Source of the DNA: Cryobacterium cryoconiti
GTDB taxonomy: Bacteria > Actinomycetota > Actinomycetes > Actinomycetales > Microbacteriaceae
Direction: 5' to 3'
DNA length: 44,302 nucleotides
Assembly (NCBI RefSeq): GCF_004403065.1
Contig: NZ_SOHA01000015.1
Span: 1 to 44,302, forward strand
In this document: positions 26,177 through 37,249 of the stretch, in pieces
Numbering within the stretch: position 1 is the first letter of the stretch
Layout: each line of letters opens with the position of its first letter
The notes under the pieces: generated by a model
What the model was told of the DNA's origin: nothing
What the model saw: only the letters and a program-made list of their open reading frames with translations
Databases searched by the model: none
Translations under genes and position numbers: made by a program

Positions 26177-26554
26177 CTACTCAGCGGCCTCGTGGGCCGG
26201 CAGCACGATGGGGATGACCGGGCAGTCTTTCCAGAGACGCTCGAGGGAGTAGTACACGCGCTCTTCCTCGTGGAAGATGTGCACGACGAGGTCGCCGAAG
26301 TCGACCAGGACCCAACGCCCCTCGGCGCGACCCTCGCGACGAAGCGGCTTGTGGCCGGCTTCGGTCATCTTGTCCTCGATCTCGCCGGCGATGGCCACCA
26401 CGTTGCGCTCGGAGCGGCCGGTGACGATCAGGAAGATGTCGGTGAGGGGAAGGGGACTGGACACGTCGATCGCGACGAGGTCCTCCCCCGCTTTCGAGTC
26501 TGCGGCGGCGGCGGCCACCTGGAGGAGCTCGAGAGCATGGGCAGAAGCGGTCAT
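26177..26554 (-). CDS. rsfS: Ribosome silencing factor RsfS
   Basis: A 125-aa RsfS/Iojap protein, which binds ribosomal protein uL14 and blocks 50S-30S joining when nutrients are short. The fold landmarks are GEDLVAIDVSSPLPLTDIFL, IVTGRSERNVVAIAGEIEDK, RREGRAEGRWVLVDFGDLVVHIF and the ending YYSLERLWKD. The length is normal. The start is the ATG at 26552-26554. It follows nadD and the tail-anchored protein gene, matching the usual nadD-rsfS neighbourhood. Confidence 0.96.
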   Translation of the reverse strand: MTASAHALELLQVAAAAADSKAGEDLVAIDVSSPLPLTDIFLIVTGRSERNVVAIAGEIEDKMTEAGHKPLRREGRAEGRWVLVDFGDLVVHIFHEEERVYYSLERLWKDCPVIPIVLPAHEAAE

Positions 26555-26594
26555 CGAATGAATCCCTGAGTTAGTGAAAGCGAAATGGATGGCA

Positions 26595-27605
26595 TTAGAA
26601 AATGTTGAGGACGTAACCGGCCACGAACAGTGCGGCGACGCCGAAGGCGAGCACGCCCGCCGTGACGGTCAGGACGGCCGGTACGGTGACGCCGCGCTTG
26701 ACCGGCGGAGCCATGACGCCCCGGGTCGAGGCGTGGGTGCTGACGGCTCGGCTGGCGCTGACCGGGGCGACATCGCTGTGATGGCCGCCCTCGTCGAGCT
26801 GCTCGAGCATCTGGTCCATGTCGGACGAGTCGAACAGGTGGGGCAGCGCGCCGGTGGAGCCGAGGCTGCGAGGCAGGTCGATGGAACCGGTGACCATGAT
26901 CTCGCCGGTGCTCGAGAGCGGGCCCGACGTGGACCCCTGGTGCGGAATCGAGGGAAGGATGAGCGCATTCGTCGTTGTGGGAATGCCACCGGCGCTGATG
27001 CCGCGGGCCACGATCTGATCAAAAGGCTCGAGCTGGGTCACGCCGGGACGATGCTCGTCGACCTCGTCGCGGGCCAGCGACCAGTGGCCGACCGGCGGAT
27101 GCAGTACGCCGGGACGTGCCTTGACCCTGGTGCGCGGGGTGGCCTCGATCATGAACTCGACCGGAGGGGCCGCCTTGGCCGGCGCCGCGGGAACGTGCAG
27201 GGCGTCGATGGCGAACGGGTGCACGCTCGGGGCCGGATCGAATGCGGGTGGGGTGTAGGCAGCGGGCGCGGGCGCAGAGCCCGCCACTGCCGACGTCTCT
27301 GCCGGGGCGTCCTGTCGCGGCACGTATTCGTCGGTCTCGACGGTCTGCGCGGCATGCAGGGCGCGCAACTCCCGGCGGGTCAGGGTGTGCTCCAGGGAGG
27401 TGGCGTCACTGGGCGGCACGTCGACCGGGCGCGGAGCGAAGGCGGAGACGGAGGCGGCCGGAGTGGAACCCGCGGGGAGGAGATCAGCGGCCGGAGCGAG
27501 GGGCGCGGGCGGGACGGCCGAATCGGTGGCAGCGTGATCGTGCCCATTTGCCAACTCGCGCGCTTGCCGCCGCGTCAGTGGCTGCGGGTTGTTACCCAAC
27601 GTCAT
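26595..27605 (-). CDS. Hypothetical protein with disordered cytoplasmic part and C-terminal membrane anchor
   Basis: A 336-aa protein. It begins [20 protein letters not shown], and a related motif [13 protein letters not shown] recurs near residue 70. Most of the protein is Ala/Pro/Thr-rich and probably disordered, with [16 protein letters not shown] and [16 protein letters not shown] as short ordered islands. The last 30 residues, [26 protein letters not shown], form a single hydrophobic span, so it is likely tail-anchored. Its ATG overlaps the nadD stop (ATGA). Genes of this kind between nadD and rsfS are, as I recall, common in Microbacteriaceae, without known function. Confidence 0.75.
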   Translation of the reverse strand: MTLGNNPQPLTRRQARELANGHDHAATDSAVPPAPLAPAADLLPAGSTPAASVSAFAPRPVDVPPSDATSLEHTLTRRELRALHAAQTVETDEYVPRQDAPAETSAVAGSAPAPAAYTPPAFDPAPSVHPFAIDALHVPAAPAKAAPPVEFMIEATPRTRVKARPGVLHPPVGHWSLARDEVDEHRPGVTQLEPFDQIVARGISAGGIPTTTNALILPSIPHQGSTSGPLSSTGEIMVTGSIDLPRSLGSTGALPHLFDSSDMDQMLEQLDEGGHHSDVAPVSASRAVSTHASTRGVMAPPVKRGVTVPAVLTVTAGVLAFGVAALFVAGYVLNIF

Positions 27606-28168
27606 GCCACACTCCGATACAGATGATGCTTTGAGATGTACTGGACAACCCCGTCGGGGACCAGATACCAGACCGGGAAACCCCGATTCACACGTTCCCG
27701 GCAGTCCGTGGACGAAATGGCCAGAGCCGGAACCTCCAACAAGCTTACGTCCTGGTTGGGTAAACCCGAAATACTGAGCTCATGTCCCGGGCGACTCACA
27801 GCCACGAAATGAGCCAGGTCCCAGAGTTCCTGTACGTCTTTCCAGCCCAGGATCTGCCCCATGGCGTCGGCGCCGGTGATGAAGAACAGCTCGGCCTCGG
27901 GCCGCTCGGCATGCAGATCCCGGAGAGTGTCGATTGTGTAGGTGGGACCGGTGCGATCGATGTCGACGCGGCTCACGGTGAATCGGGGATTGGACGCCGT
28001 TGCGATGACCGTCATGAGATAGCGGTGTTCGCTTTCGGTCACATCCGCCTTCTGCCACGGCTGCCCGGTCGGCACGAAGATGACCTCGTCGAGGTCGAAG
28101 CTCTGTGCAACCTCGCTGGCAGCCACCAGGTGCCCATGGTGGATGGGGTCGAAAGTTCCGCCCATCAC
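27602..28168 (-). CDS. nadD: Nicotinate-nucleotide adenylyltransferase; true start uncertain
   Basis: This enzyme joins ATP and nicotinate mononucleotide to make deamido-NAD. Motifs are [18 protein letters not shown] (HxGH nucleotide-binding site), [34 protein letters not shown] and the ISST motif in [13 protein letters not shown]. The first canonical start is the GTG at 28166-28168, giving 188 aa that begin VMGGTFDP. In-frame codons just upstream encode RPPRIG, the normal first beta strand of the family ([12 protein letters not shown] in the mycobacterial protein as I recall it). No ATG, GTG or TTG precedes them in frame. Translation may therefore start at a near-cognate codon such as the ATC about 40 bp upstream. 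The coordinates given are the conservative ones. Confidence 0.9.
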   Translation of the reverse strand: MMGGTFDPIHHGHLVAASEVAQSFDLDEVIFVPTGQPWQKADVTESEHRYLMTVIATASNPRFTVSRVDIDRTGPTYTIDTLRDLHAERPEAELFFITGADAMGQILGWKDVQELWDLAHFVAVSRPGHELSISGLPNQDVSLLEVPALAISSTDCRERVNRGFPVWYLVPDGVVQYISKHHLYRSVA

Positions 28169-28218
28169 GCCGATGCGTGGTGGGCGGGCCCAGGGAGTAT
28201 CGATGGTGGGACCGTTGT

Positions 28219-28419
28219 TTAGTGGTCGCTGCGTGCGCCGCCGTGGGCGTCGGCGTAGGCCTTCGCCTTGGACTGGTGGCGGTTGGCGACGTCCCGGTAG
28301 GACCAGACGACAAAGCCCAGCGCCGCGAAGACGACAAGCCCGACGAGGCCGTAGAGGAACGTCGGCATGGGCAGGGCGACGTGTGCGGTCTCAGCCAGCA
28401 CAACGTTGAGGAACGACAT
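28219..28419 (-). CDS. Small single-span membrane protein
   Basis: A 66-aa protein [20 protein letters not shown] with one hydrophobic span [20 protein letters not shown] followed by a basic cytoplasmic tail [21 protein letters not shown] choose the ATG at 28417-28419, which has GGAGAA 5 bp upstream, over an ATG four codons earlier that has none. It lies between proA and nadD on the same strand. I do not know its function. The product is too small for an enzyme and may be a membrane-associated adaptor. Confidence 0.7.
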   Translation of the reverse strand: MSFLNVVLAETAHVALPMPTFLYGLVGLVVFAALGFVVWSYRDVANRHQSKAKAYADAHGGARSDH

Positions 28420-28482
28420 GAGGTTCTCCATTCAGGGACACAGAACAAAAGCGTGCGCCACGGTAGACCATCCTAGCGGGGC

Positions 28483-29745
28483 CTACCCGCGCACCTGTCC
28501 GGAGCCGCGCACGATCCACTTCGTGCTGGTCAGCTCGGGCAGGCCCATCGGTCCGCGTGCGTGCAGCTTCTGGGTGGAGATGCCCACCTCGGCGCCGAAG
28601 CCGAACTCCCCGCCGTCGGTGAACCGGGTCGAGGCGTTGACCACCACGGCGGCACTATCGACTTCGCTGAGGAATCGGTCGGCGTTGACGATGTCGTTGG
28701 TGATGATCGACTCGGTGTGCCCGGTCGAGTAGCGACGGATGTGCGCGATCGCCTCGTCGAGGGAGTCGACGACTGCCACGGCCAGCTCGAGGCCCATGTA
28801 CTCGGTCGTCCAGTCCTCCTCGGTGGCCGGGACGGCGGCCGGATAGAGCTCGCGGACCCGTTCGTCGCCGTGCAGGACGACCCCGGATTCGGCCAGCTTC
28901 CCCAGGACCACTGGCAGGAGGCGCTCGGCCGCGGACCGGTGCACGAGGAGGGTCTCGAGGGCGTTGCAGACGCTGGGACGCTGCACCTTCGAGTTGTGCA
29001 CGATGTCGACCGCCCACTGTTCGTCGGCCGACTCGTCGAGGAAGATGTGCACCACGCCGGCGCCGGTCTCGATCACCGGAACGGTGGACTGGGTGACGAC
29101 GGCCTGAATCAGGCCGGCGCTCCCCCGGGGGATCAGCACGTCGACATAGCCGCGCGCCTGCATGAGGGCGGTGGCACCCGCACGGCCGAAGGGGTCGATG
29201 GTCTGAACGGATGCCGCCGGCAGGCCGGCCCGCTCGATGGCGGCCTGGAGCAATCCCACGAGCACCCGGTTGGTGTTCTCCGCGGCCGATCCGCCGCGGA
29301 GTACGACGGCGTTGCCGCTCTTGAGCGCGATGGCGGCGATATCGACAGTGACGTTCGGGCGGGCCTCGTAGATCACACCGACCACGCCGAAGGGCACCCG
29401 GACCTGGCTGATCCGCACACCGTTGGGCAGGCTGGACCCGCGCACGACCTCACCGACGGGATCGGTGAGCAGGCTGATCTCCAGCACGGCGTCCGCGAGG
29501 GCGTTGATGCGCGCATCGTCGAGGCTGAGCCGGTCGAGCATGCCCGTGGACAGGCCGTTGGCGGCGCCCGCGGCAAGGTCCAGGGCGTTGGCGGACAGGA
29601 TGTCGTCGACGCCGGCGCGCAGGGCACCCGCGATGCCGTGCAACGCCTGGTTCTTCAGCCCGGTCGGTGTCGTGGCCAGGGTGCGGGCGGCGGTCCGGGC
29701 GGCTTCGAGGATCGGGGTGATCTGAGGTGAGTCGGTCTGCAGCAT
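28483..29745 (-). CDS. proA: Glutamate-5-semialdehyde dehydrogenase (gamma-glutamyl phosphate reductase)
   Basis: A 420-aa NADPH-dependent enzyme, the second step of proline synthesis. Landmarks are VGVIYEARPNVTVDIAAIAL, GNAVVLRGGSAAENTN, LIPRGSAGLIQAVV, and the catalytic Cys in KVQRPSVCNALETLLVH, then EYMGLELAVAVVDSLDEAIA and TRFTDGGEFGFGAEVGISTQ, which is diagnostic of ProA. It is 9 bp downstream of the second glutamate 5-kinase gene, in one operon with both kinases and obg. Confidence 0.97.
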   Translation of the reverse strand: MLQTDSPQITPILEAARTAARTLATTPTGLKNQALHGIAGALRAGVDDILSANALDLAAGAANGLSTGMLDRLSLDDARINALADAVLEISLLTDPVGEVVRGSSLPNGVRISQVRVPFGVVGVIYEARPNVTVDIAAIALKSGNAVVLRGGSAAENTNRVLVGLLQAAIERAGLPAASVQTIDPFGRAGATALMQARGYVDVLIPRGSAGLIQAVVTQSTVPVIETGAGVVHIFLDESADEQWAVDIVHNSKVQRPSVCNALETLLVHRSAAERLLPVVLGKLAESGVVLHGDERVRELYPAAVPATEEDWTTEYMGLELAVAVVDSLDEAIAHIRRYSTGHTESIITNDIVNADRFLSEVDSAAVVVNASTRFTDGGEFGFGAEVGISTQKLHARGPMGLPELTSTKWIVRGSGQVRG

Positions 29746-29754
29746 CCCGGTAGT

Positions 29755-30533
29755 TTACGGCAGGGCGGGCTCGAACCAGGTTCCGACTTTGTCCCCGCGC
29801 AGCGCCTCGGCCACCAGGCCGGTCGAGGTGACCAGCACCGCGGTTCCGGCCTCGGCAGCGATGCGGGCGGCGGACACCTTGGTGCCGGCACCCCCGGTGC
29901 CCACTCCCGAGCGGCTCGCACCGAACTCCACGCCCTGCAACCGGTCGCCGGAGGCGACGTGGTCGATGCGTTCGGCGCCCGGCAGGTGCGGCGCGCGCGT
30001 GTAGAGGGCGTCGACGTCGCTGAGCAGCACGAGCAGGTCGGCGTGGATCAGCGTGGCGACCAGGGCCGCGAGCCGGTCGTTGTCGCCGAAGCGGATCTCA
30101 TGGGTCGCCACGGTGTCGTTCTCGTTGACGATCGGCAGGATGCGCAGGCCGAGCAGCCGGTCCATCGCCCGGTGGGCGTTGCCGCGGTGAGCGGGGTTCT
30201 CGAGGTCGCCGGCCGTGAGCAACACCTGGCCGGCGACGATGTCGTACCGGTCGAGGCTGTCCTGGTAGCGGAAGATGAGCAGGTTCTGGCCCACGGATGC
30301 CGCGGCCTGCTGGGTGGCCAGGTCGGTGGGTCGTTCGTCGAGCTGCAGGTAGGGCATGCCCGTGGCGATGGCGCCGGAGGAGACCAGCACGATCTCCGCG
30401 CCGCGGCCGTGCGCTGCCGCCAGTGCGTCGACGAGCGGCGCGATCTGCCCGATGTTCGCACCGCTGATCGACGACGAGCCGACCTTGACGACGATGCGGC
30501 CCGCTGTTGCGACCTGGTGTCGACTCAGCACGC

Positions 30534-30537
<4 letters not shown>
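29755..30537 (-). CDS. proB: Glutamate 5-kinase, second of two tandem copies
   Basis: A 260-aa amino-acid kinase that phosphorylates glutamate for proline synthesis. Intact family motifs: RIVVKVGSSSISGANIGQIA, EIVLVSSGAIATGM, ILPIVNENDTVATHEIRFGD, LVLLSDVDALYT and GVGTGGAGTKVSAARIA. It has the kinase domain only; the C-terminal PUA domain found in the E. coli enzyme (367 aa) is absent. It is a clear paralogue of the gene immediately upstream, roughly two-thirds identical by eye, and every catalytic motif is kept. The GTG start overlaps the upstream stop (GTGA). Differences cluster in the HEIRFGD, GDLENPAH and substrate-side regions, so it may differ in feedback control. Confidence 0.93.
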
Positions 30538-32950
<2,413 letters not shown>

Positions 32951-33020
32951 TCAGTGGTGCCAAATCGGTGGTGCTGTGAAGACGTCGTGCTGTGAAGATG
33001 CAGTGCCGTAAAACACGCAA

Positions 33021-33042
33021 AGGGCGAGCCGAAGCCCGCCCT
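33021..33042 (-). terminator. Hairpin between rpmA and obg
   Basis: On the minus strand AGGGCGGGC-TTCG-GCTCGCCCT forms a 9-bp stem (one G-T pair) with a stable TTCG tetraloop, 22 bp after the rpmA stop and followed by TTTGCGTGTTTTACGG. It should stop part of the rplU-rpmA transcription before obg. The gap to obg also holds a 12-bp direct repeat GTGCTGTGAAGA at 32971-32982 and 32987-32998. Confidence 0.7.
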
Positions 33043-33063
33043 CACGCTTACCGATGTGGATGC

Positions 33064-33321
33064 CTACGCGGCAGCCACCACGATGTTGACGACCTTGCGG
33101 CCGCCCTTGGCGCCGAACTCAACCGAGCCGGGCTCGAGAGCGAAGAGCGTGTCGTCGCCACCACGGCCGACGTTGACGCCGGGGTGGAAGTGCGTGCCGC
33201 GCTGACGGACGATGATCTCGCCCGCGCTGACAACCTGACCGCCGAAACGCTTCACGCCGAGGCGCTGGGCGTTGGAGTCGCGACCGTTGCGAGTGGAACT
33301 CGCGCCTTTTTTATGTGCCAT
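33064..33321 (-). CDS. rpmA: 50S ribosomal protein L27 (bL27)
   Basis: An 85-aa protein with the standard L27 sequence: [60 protein letters not shown]. The N-terminal extension that is cut in Firmicutes is absent, as expected in actinobacteria. It lies 19 bp after rplU in the same transcript. Confidence 0.99.
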   Translation of the reverse strand: MAHKKGASSTRNGRDSNAQRLGVKRFGGQVVSAGEIIVRQRGTHFHPGVNVGRGGDDTLFALEPGSVEFGAKGGRKVVNIVVAAA

Positions 33322-33340
33322 CTGTTCTGCTCCTCAGGGC

Positions 33341-33649
33341 CTAGGCGATGCCGGTAACCTGAACGCGAGTGAGCTCCTGACGGTGCCCCTGACGCTTCTT
33401 GTACCCGGTCTTGTTCTTGAACTTCTGGATGACGATCTTCGGACCACGGAGGTCGTTCAAGACCTCGGCGGTAACCGTGATCTTGGCCAGTGACTGCGAG
33501 TCAGAGGTGATCGTGTCGCCGTCGACGAGAAGCACAGCGGCCAGCTCGACGTTGCCGTCCTTGTTGGCTTTGATTCGGTCCATCGTGACGATGGTTCCGA
33601 CCTCTACCTTTTCCTGCCGCCCACCGGCGCGCACAACTGCGTAAACCAC
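33341..33649 (-). CDS. rplU: 50S ribosomal protein L21 (bL21)
   Basis: A 102-aa protein: [34 protein letters not shown], and the signature [31 protein letters not shown]. The start is a GTG at 33647-33649. It heads the rplU-rpmA operon and is preceded by a 130-nt leader from a well-formed promoter. Confidence 0.99.
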   Translation of the reverse strand: MVYAVVRAGGRQEKVEVGTIVTMDRIKANKDGNVELAAVLLVDGDTITSDSQSLAKITVTAEVLNDLRGPKIVIQKFKNKTGYKKRQGHRQELTRVQVTGIA

Positions 33650-33813
33650 GTTACGTACCTATCTCTGGGGAGCCGTGAGGCCCCGTGATGGAAAGTTACT
33701 GCTTTGAACAGACCAAGTCGGCCCGTCGCTTTCAGAAAACCTCGGTGATCGCGGGGGCAAAGGCCCATCGCACACCAAAAGTCAACGTTAGCCGATCATC
33801 CTGCAACGGTCAA
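33650..33813 (-). promoter_or_regulatory. rplU promoter and structured 5' leader
   Basis: On the minus strand, TTGACC (complement of 33808-33813) and TAACGT (complement of 33785-33790) form a promoter with an exact 17-bp spacer. Transcription would start near 33778, leaving a leader of about 130 nt. Its last part folds as GGGGCC-TCAC-GGC(T)CCC just before the weak ribosome-binding site. Ribosomal-protein leaders are often autoregulated, and that is inference here. The promoter is well supported and the regulatory role is not. Confidence 0.6.
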
Positions 33814-33840
33814 ACCGAGGGCGGATCATAGACTCGGACG

Positions 33841-34131
33841 ATGACCGTGTTGATCGACCAGCCCGTGTGGCCCGCGCATGGCACCGTCTGGTCCCATCTT
33901 GTCAGTGATTCGTCCCTGGCCGAACTGCACGCGTTCGCGGAGGCCAACGGCATCCCCCGCCGCGGCTTCGATCTGGATCACTACGACGTGCCCCAACGCC
34001 TGCACGACGCCCTGGTGGCCGCGGGGGCGCATCCGGTGGGCAATCGGGAACTGGTGCTCCGATTGCGTGCCAGCGGCCTGCGGGTGAGCGCGCGCGAGCG
34101 CGCTGCCCGCACTCACCCCCCGGCGTCCTGA
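33841..34131 (+). CDS. DUF4031-domain protein
   Basis: A 96-aa protein made of one DUF4031 domain: MTVLIDQPVWPAHGTVWSHL VSD, LAELHAFAEANGIPRRGFDL DHYDVPQRLHDALVAAGAHP, VGNRELVLRLRASGLR. The HYDVP motif and the WSHL segment with their histidines are the conserved points of the family, whose function is unknown. The start is an ATG divergent from rplU with no clear ribosome-binding site. It converges on the RNase E/G gene. Confidence 0.85.
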   Translation: MTVLIDQPVWPAHGTVWSHLVSDSSLAELHAFAEANGIPRRGFDLDHYDVPQRLHDALVAAGAHPVGNRELVLRLRASGLRVSARERAARTHPPAS

Positions 34132-34154
34132 CGGCGCAGCGGCGTCAACGACGG

Positions 34155-34206
34155 CGGGCGACCGGCGGTCGAGTGGCCCGGGGGCCCTCACACCATCGGT
34201 CGCCCG
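34155..34206. terminator. Large hairpin between convergent genes
   Basis: CGGGCGACCG (34155-34164) pairs perfectly with CGGTCGCCCG (34197-34206), and a second stem GGCCC/GGGCC lies in the loop. It sits between the DUF4031 stop (34131) and the RNase E/G stop (34220), so it can serve both. There is no T tract. Confidence 0.75.
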
Positions 34207-34219
34207 GTCGGGTGGGTCG

Positions 34220-36976
34220 TTACTGCTGCGGCTCCGAGGTGGGTGCCACGATCGGCTGCGCCGACCCGGTGGATCCACCGGCCGTCGTCACCCGGCGGCT
34301 GCGCGAACGCCCCTGGCCGGGCTGCTTGGGCTCGGGCAGGGAGTCCAGCACCGAATCCAGCAGCTGGTCGGTGACCTGCTTGCTGACCGTCCGGCGGCTG
34401 CGCGAGGACTTCTTCACCGGGATGTCCAGGATGGCGACCGGCTCGTCGTCGTCGGCCGTCGCGGCCTCGGTCACGGCTGGTGCCGCGTTCGGGGCCTGCG
34501 GTGCCTGCTCCACCGGGGTCTGGTCGAGCACGACGGGCGCTGCGGCCCGCTGGCGGGGCGTGGAGGACGCCCGGCGGCTGCGGCGTGCCGGCGGAGTGGA
34601 CGTCTCCGCGGCAGCGGCCTCGTTCACAGCCGCCTCGATCGGATCGACCTCGGCAGCCGGGGCTGCGGGTGCGACGGATGGCGCCTCGACGGTGACCGCA
34701 GGAGCGGCCGCCTTCTCCGCGGGAGTCGAGTCCGGCGTCGCCTCGGGCAGGGCGATGATCGGAATGGAACCGGTCAGTGCGCGGGGGATGGTGCGCGCGG
34801 CGATCAGGGCGAGGGCGTGCTTGGCGTCCTCGGTGATGCCGTGCGTGCCGTGGCCCGCCTTGACGGCATCGACCTGCGGCGCGTTCGCGGTGCCACCGGT
34901 CTGGCCGTTGCCACCGCCACGGTGCCCGTTGTCGCCGCCGGAGTTGCTGCTCGCCTTGCTGCGCGGGCGACGCTCCATCGCCGGCTGGGCGGTCTGGCGG
35001 TGCTTGAGCACCGGATCGTGGTGGATGACGATGCCACGGCCGGCGCAGGCCTCGCAGTTCTCGCTGAACGATTCCAGCAGGCCGAGTCCGAGTTTCTTGC
35101 GGGTCATCTGCACGAGTCCGAGCGAGGTGACCTCGGCGACCTGGTGCTTGGTGCGGTCGCGGCTCAGGCATTCGAGCATGCGGCGCAGTACGAGGTCGCG
35201 GTTGGTTTCGAGAACCATGTCGATGAAGTCGACCACGATGATGCCGCCGATGTCGCGCAGGCGCAGCTGGCGAACGATTTCTTCGGCAGCCTCGAGGTTG
35301 TTCTTCGTGACCGTCTCTTCGAGGTTGCCACCGGAGCCGACGAATTTGCCGGTGTTGACGTCGACGACGGTCATGGCCTCGGTGCGGTCGATCACGAGGG
35401 ATCCGCCCGACGGCAGCCAGACCTTGCGGTCGAGGGCCTTCTCGATCTGCTCCGAGATGCGGTACTCGTCGAAGGCGTCGTTCTCACCCTCGTAGCGTTC
35501 GACGCGCTCGACCAGGTCAGGGGCGACCTGGCGCAGGTACGCCTCGATGACCTCACGCGATTCCTCGCCGGAGATGACCATCTTCTGGAAGTCCTCGTTG
35601 AAGACATCCCGCACGATCTTGATCAGCAAGTCGGGCTCGCTGTGCAGCAGGGCCGGCGCCTGCACCGTGTCCACCTGCCTGGCGATGGACGCCCACTGCG
35701 AGGTGAGCCGGTTGACGTCGAGCGTGAGCTGCTCGTCGGTGGCGCCCTCGGCCGCGGTGCGCACGATGACGCCCACGTTCTCGGGCAGGACCTCCTTGAG
35801 GATCTTCTTCAGGCGGGCCCGCTCGGTGTCGGGCAGCTTGCGGCTGATGCCGTTCATCGAGCCGTTCGGCACGTAGACGAGGTAGCGGCCGGGCAGCGAG
35901 ACCTGGCTGGTGAGGCGGGCACCCTTGTGGCCGATCGGGTCCTTGGTGACCTGCACGAGCACCTTGTCGCCCGGCTTGAGCGCGAGCTCGATGCGACGCG
36001 CCTGGCTGCTGTTGCCGGAGTTGACTGCGGCGGCGTCCCAATCGACCTCACCGGAGTAGAGCACGGCGTTGCGGCCGCGTCCGATGTCGACGAAGGCGGC
36101 TTCCATGCTCGGGAGCACGTTCTGCACCTTGCCGAGGTAGACGTTGCCGATCAGCGAGGCGTCCTGGTTCTTGGCGACGTAGTGCTCGACCAGCACACCG
36201 TCTTCCAGCACGCCGATCTGGATCTTGTTGTGCTTGGCCCGCACGACCATGACCCGGTCGACGGATTCACGGCGGGCGAGGAACTCGGCCTCCGTGATCA
36301 CCGGACGGCGACGGCCGGCATCGCGGCCGTCGCGGCGACGCTGCTTCTTGGCCTCGAGCCGGGTGGAGCCCTTGATGCGCTGGGGCTCGGTGATCAGCTC
36401 GGGTTCCCGGGGGGTGCGCACGCGCACGACGGTGTTCGCCGGGTCGTCGGATCCGGACCGGTTCTCGTCGCCGGTGCGGCGGCGGGCGCGACGGCGGACG
36501 GTCGACGTTTCGTCACCCTCGTCATCATGGTCCTGCCGCTGGTCGGGGCGGGTGTCCTGACGGTTGTCCTGGCGCGGATCCTGGCGCGCGGCGTCCCGAC
36601 GGACGCCGGTGCGGGCCGGCAGCGGCACGATGACCGGGGCCTGGAATACGAGCGACGTCGACGGGCGACGAACCACGTCGGTGGGCGGGGTGGGCGGCGG
36701 CGTCGTTTCCACGGCTGCGTCCTGTTCTTGGTCGGGGGCTCCGCCGAACGGAGCGGCCGCAGCCGGCTCGGTCACGGCGTCATCGGTGTGGGCGGGGGCC
36801 GGCGTCGTCGCTGTGACCGGCTCGGTGGTTGCCGGGGCAGCGAACGAATCGGCTGACTCCGGGGCGGCGGGCGCGGCATCCGGAGCGGTCATGGGCGCGG
36901 CGGCACGCCTCATGGTGCGTCGCGTGCCGAACAAACCCTTGCGTTTTTTATTGTTTTCGTTGTCTTCCACCATCAC
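34220..36976 (-). CDS. rne: Ribonuclease E/G family endoribonuclease
   Basis: A 918-aa RNase E/G that cleaves single-stranded A/U-rich RNA in mRNA decay and rRNA processing. The N-terminal 230 residues are disordered, Arg- and Asp-rich (RDEG-type repeats such as DPRQDNRQDTRPDQRQD). The catalytic core follows: S1 domain GNVYLGKVQNVLPSMEAAFV DIG, DNase I-like domain with the metal aspartates in TVVDVNTGKFVG and GGIIVVDFIDM, and the zinc-link ENCEACAGRG (CxxC). The C-terminal 270 residues are again disordered and Pro/Ala-rich. Disordered tails at both ends are usual in actinobacteria. GTG at 36974-36976, 7 bp after AAGGAG, is my choice; the next codon is an ATG. Confidence 0.95.
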   Translation of the reverse strand: MMVEDNENNKKRKGLFGTRRTMRRAAAPMTAPDAAPAAPESADSFAAPATTEPVTATTPAPAHTDDAVTEPAAAAPFGGAPDQEQDAAVETTPPPTPPTDVVRRPSTSLVFQAPVIVPLPARTGVRRDAARQDPRQDNRQDTRPDQRQDHDDEGDETSTVRRRARRRTGDENRSGSDDPANTVVRVRTPREPELITEPQRIKGSTRLEAKKQRRRDGRDAGRRRPVITEAEFLARRESVDRVMVVRAKHNKIQIGVLEDGVLVEHYVAKNQDASLIGNVYLGKVQNVLPSMEAAFVDIGRGRNAVLYSGEVDWDAAAVNSGNSSQARRIELALKPGDKVLVQVTKDPIGHKGARLTSQVSLPGRYLVYVPNGSMNGISRKLPDTERARLKKILKEVLPENVGVIVRTAAEGATDEQLTLDVNRLTSQWASIARQVDTVQAPALLHSEPDLLIKIVRDVFNEDFQKMVISGEESREVIEAYLRQVAPDLVERVERYEGENDAFDEYRISEQIEKALDRKVWLPSGGSLVIDRTEAMTVVDVNTGKFVGSGGNLEETVTKNNLEAAEEIVRQLRLRDIGGIIVVDFIDMVLETNRDLVLRRMLECLSRDRTKHQVAEVTSLGLVQMTRKKLGLGLLESFSENCEACAGRGIVIHHDPVLKHRQTAQPAMERRPRSKASSNSGGDNGHRGGGNGQTGGTANAPQVDAVKAGHGTHGITEDAKHALALIAARTIPRALTGSIPIIALPEATPDSTPAEKAAAPAVTVEAPSVAPAAPAAEVDPIEAAVNEAAAAETSTPPARRSRRASSTPRQRAAAPVVLDQTPVEQAPQAPNAAPAVTEAATADDDEPVAILDIPVKKSSRSRRTVSKQVTDQLLDSVLDSLPEPKQPGQGRSRSRRVTTAGGSTGSAQPIVAPTSEPQQ

Positions 36977-37249
36977 TGGTGCGCTCCTTGACCGGTGTGG
37001 GCGACCGCGCCACCCATCCGGCTACTCTCTCGTGGGAGGATCACGCTTGCGCGAAACCCTCGGGAATCCTCTTCGTTCGCAACCGGCTCTTGGCTCTGGT
37101 TGCTAATACCTTTGGTCGTGGGACCAATGAATCTGGGCATTTACGGCCCATTAAGCCTTCTCTGGCGTCAGCTTGAGCGCGGCTCAAGCGACTGTTCCGA
37201 TTATCGCATGCATTCTCAGGAACACGTGCGAGGCACATGACATAATCCG
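36977..37249. promoter_or_regulatory. Divergent promoter region of RNase E/G and VKOR genes with a perfect hairpin
   Basis: The 273-bp gap holds a perfect palindrome GCTTGAGC-GCG-GCTCAAGC (37171-37189). On the minus strand a -10-like GATAAT (complement of 37199-37204) would give an RNase E/G leader of about 220 nt that includes this hairpin near its 5' end. On the plus strand CATAAT (37241-37246) lies 3 bp before the VKOR ATG. RNase E mRNA leaders are autoregulated in E. coli. Whether that happens here is not shown. Confidence 0.5.

Noticed and set aside
34817..36856. A 679-codon open frame on the plus strand
   Set aside because: It is antisense to the RNase E/G gene, has Val/Asp/Leu-rich composition typical of high-GC shadow frames, and matches no fold I know.
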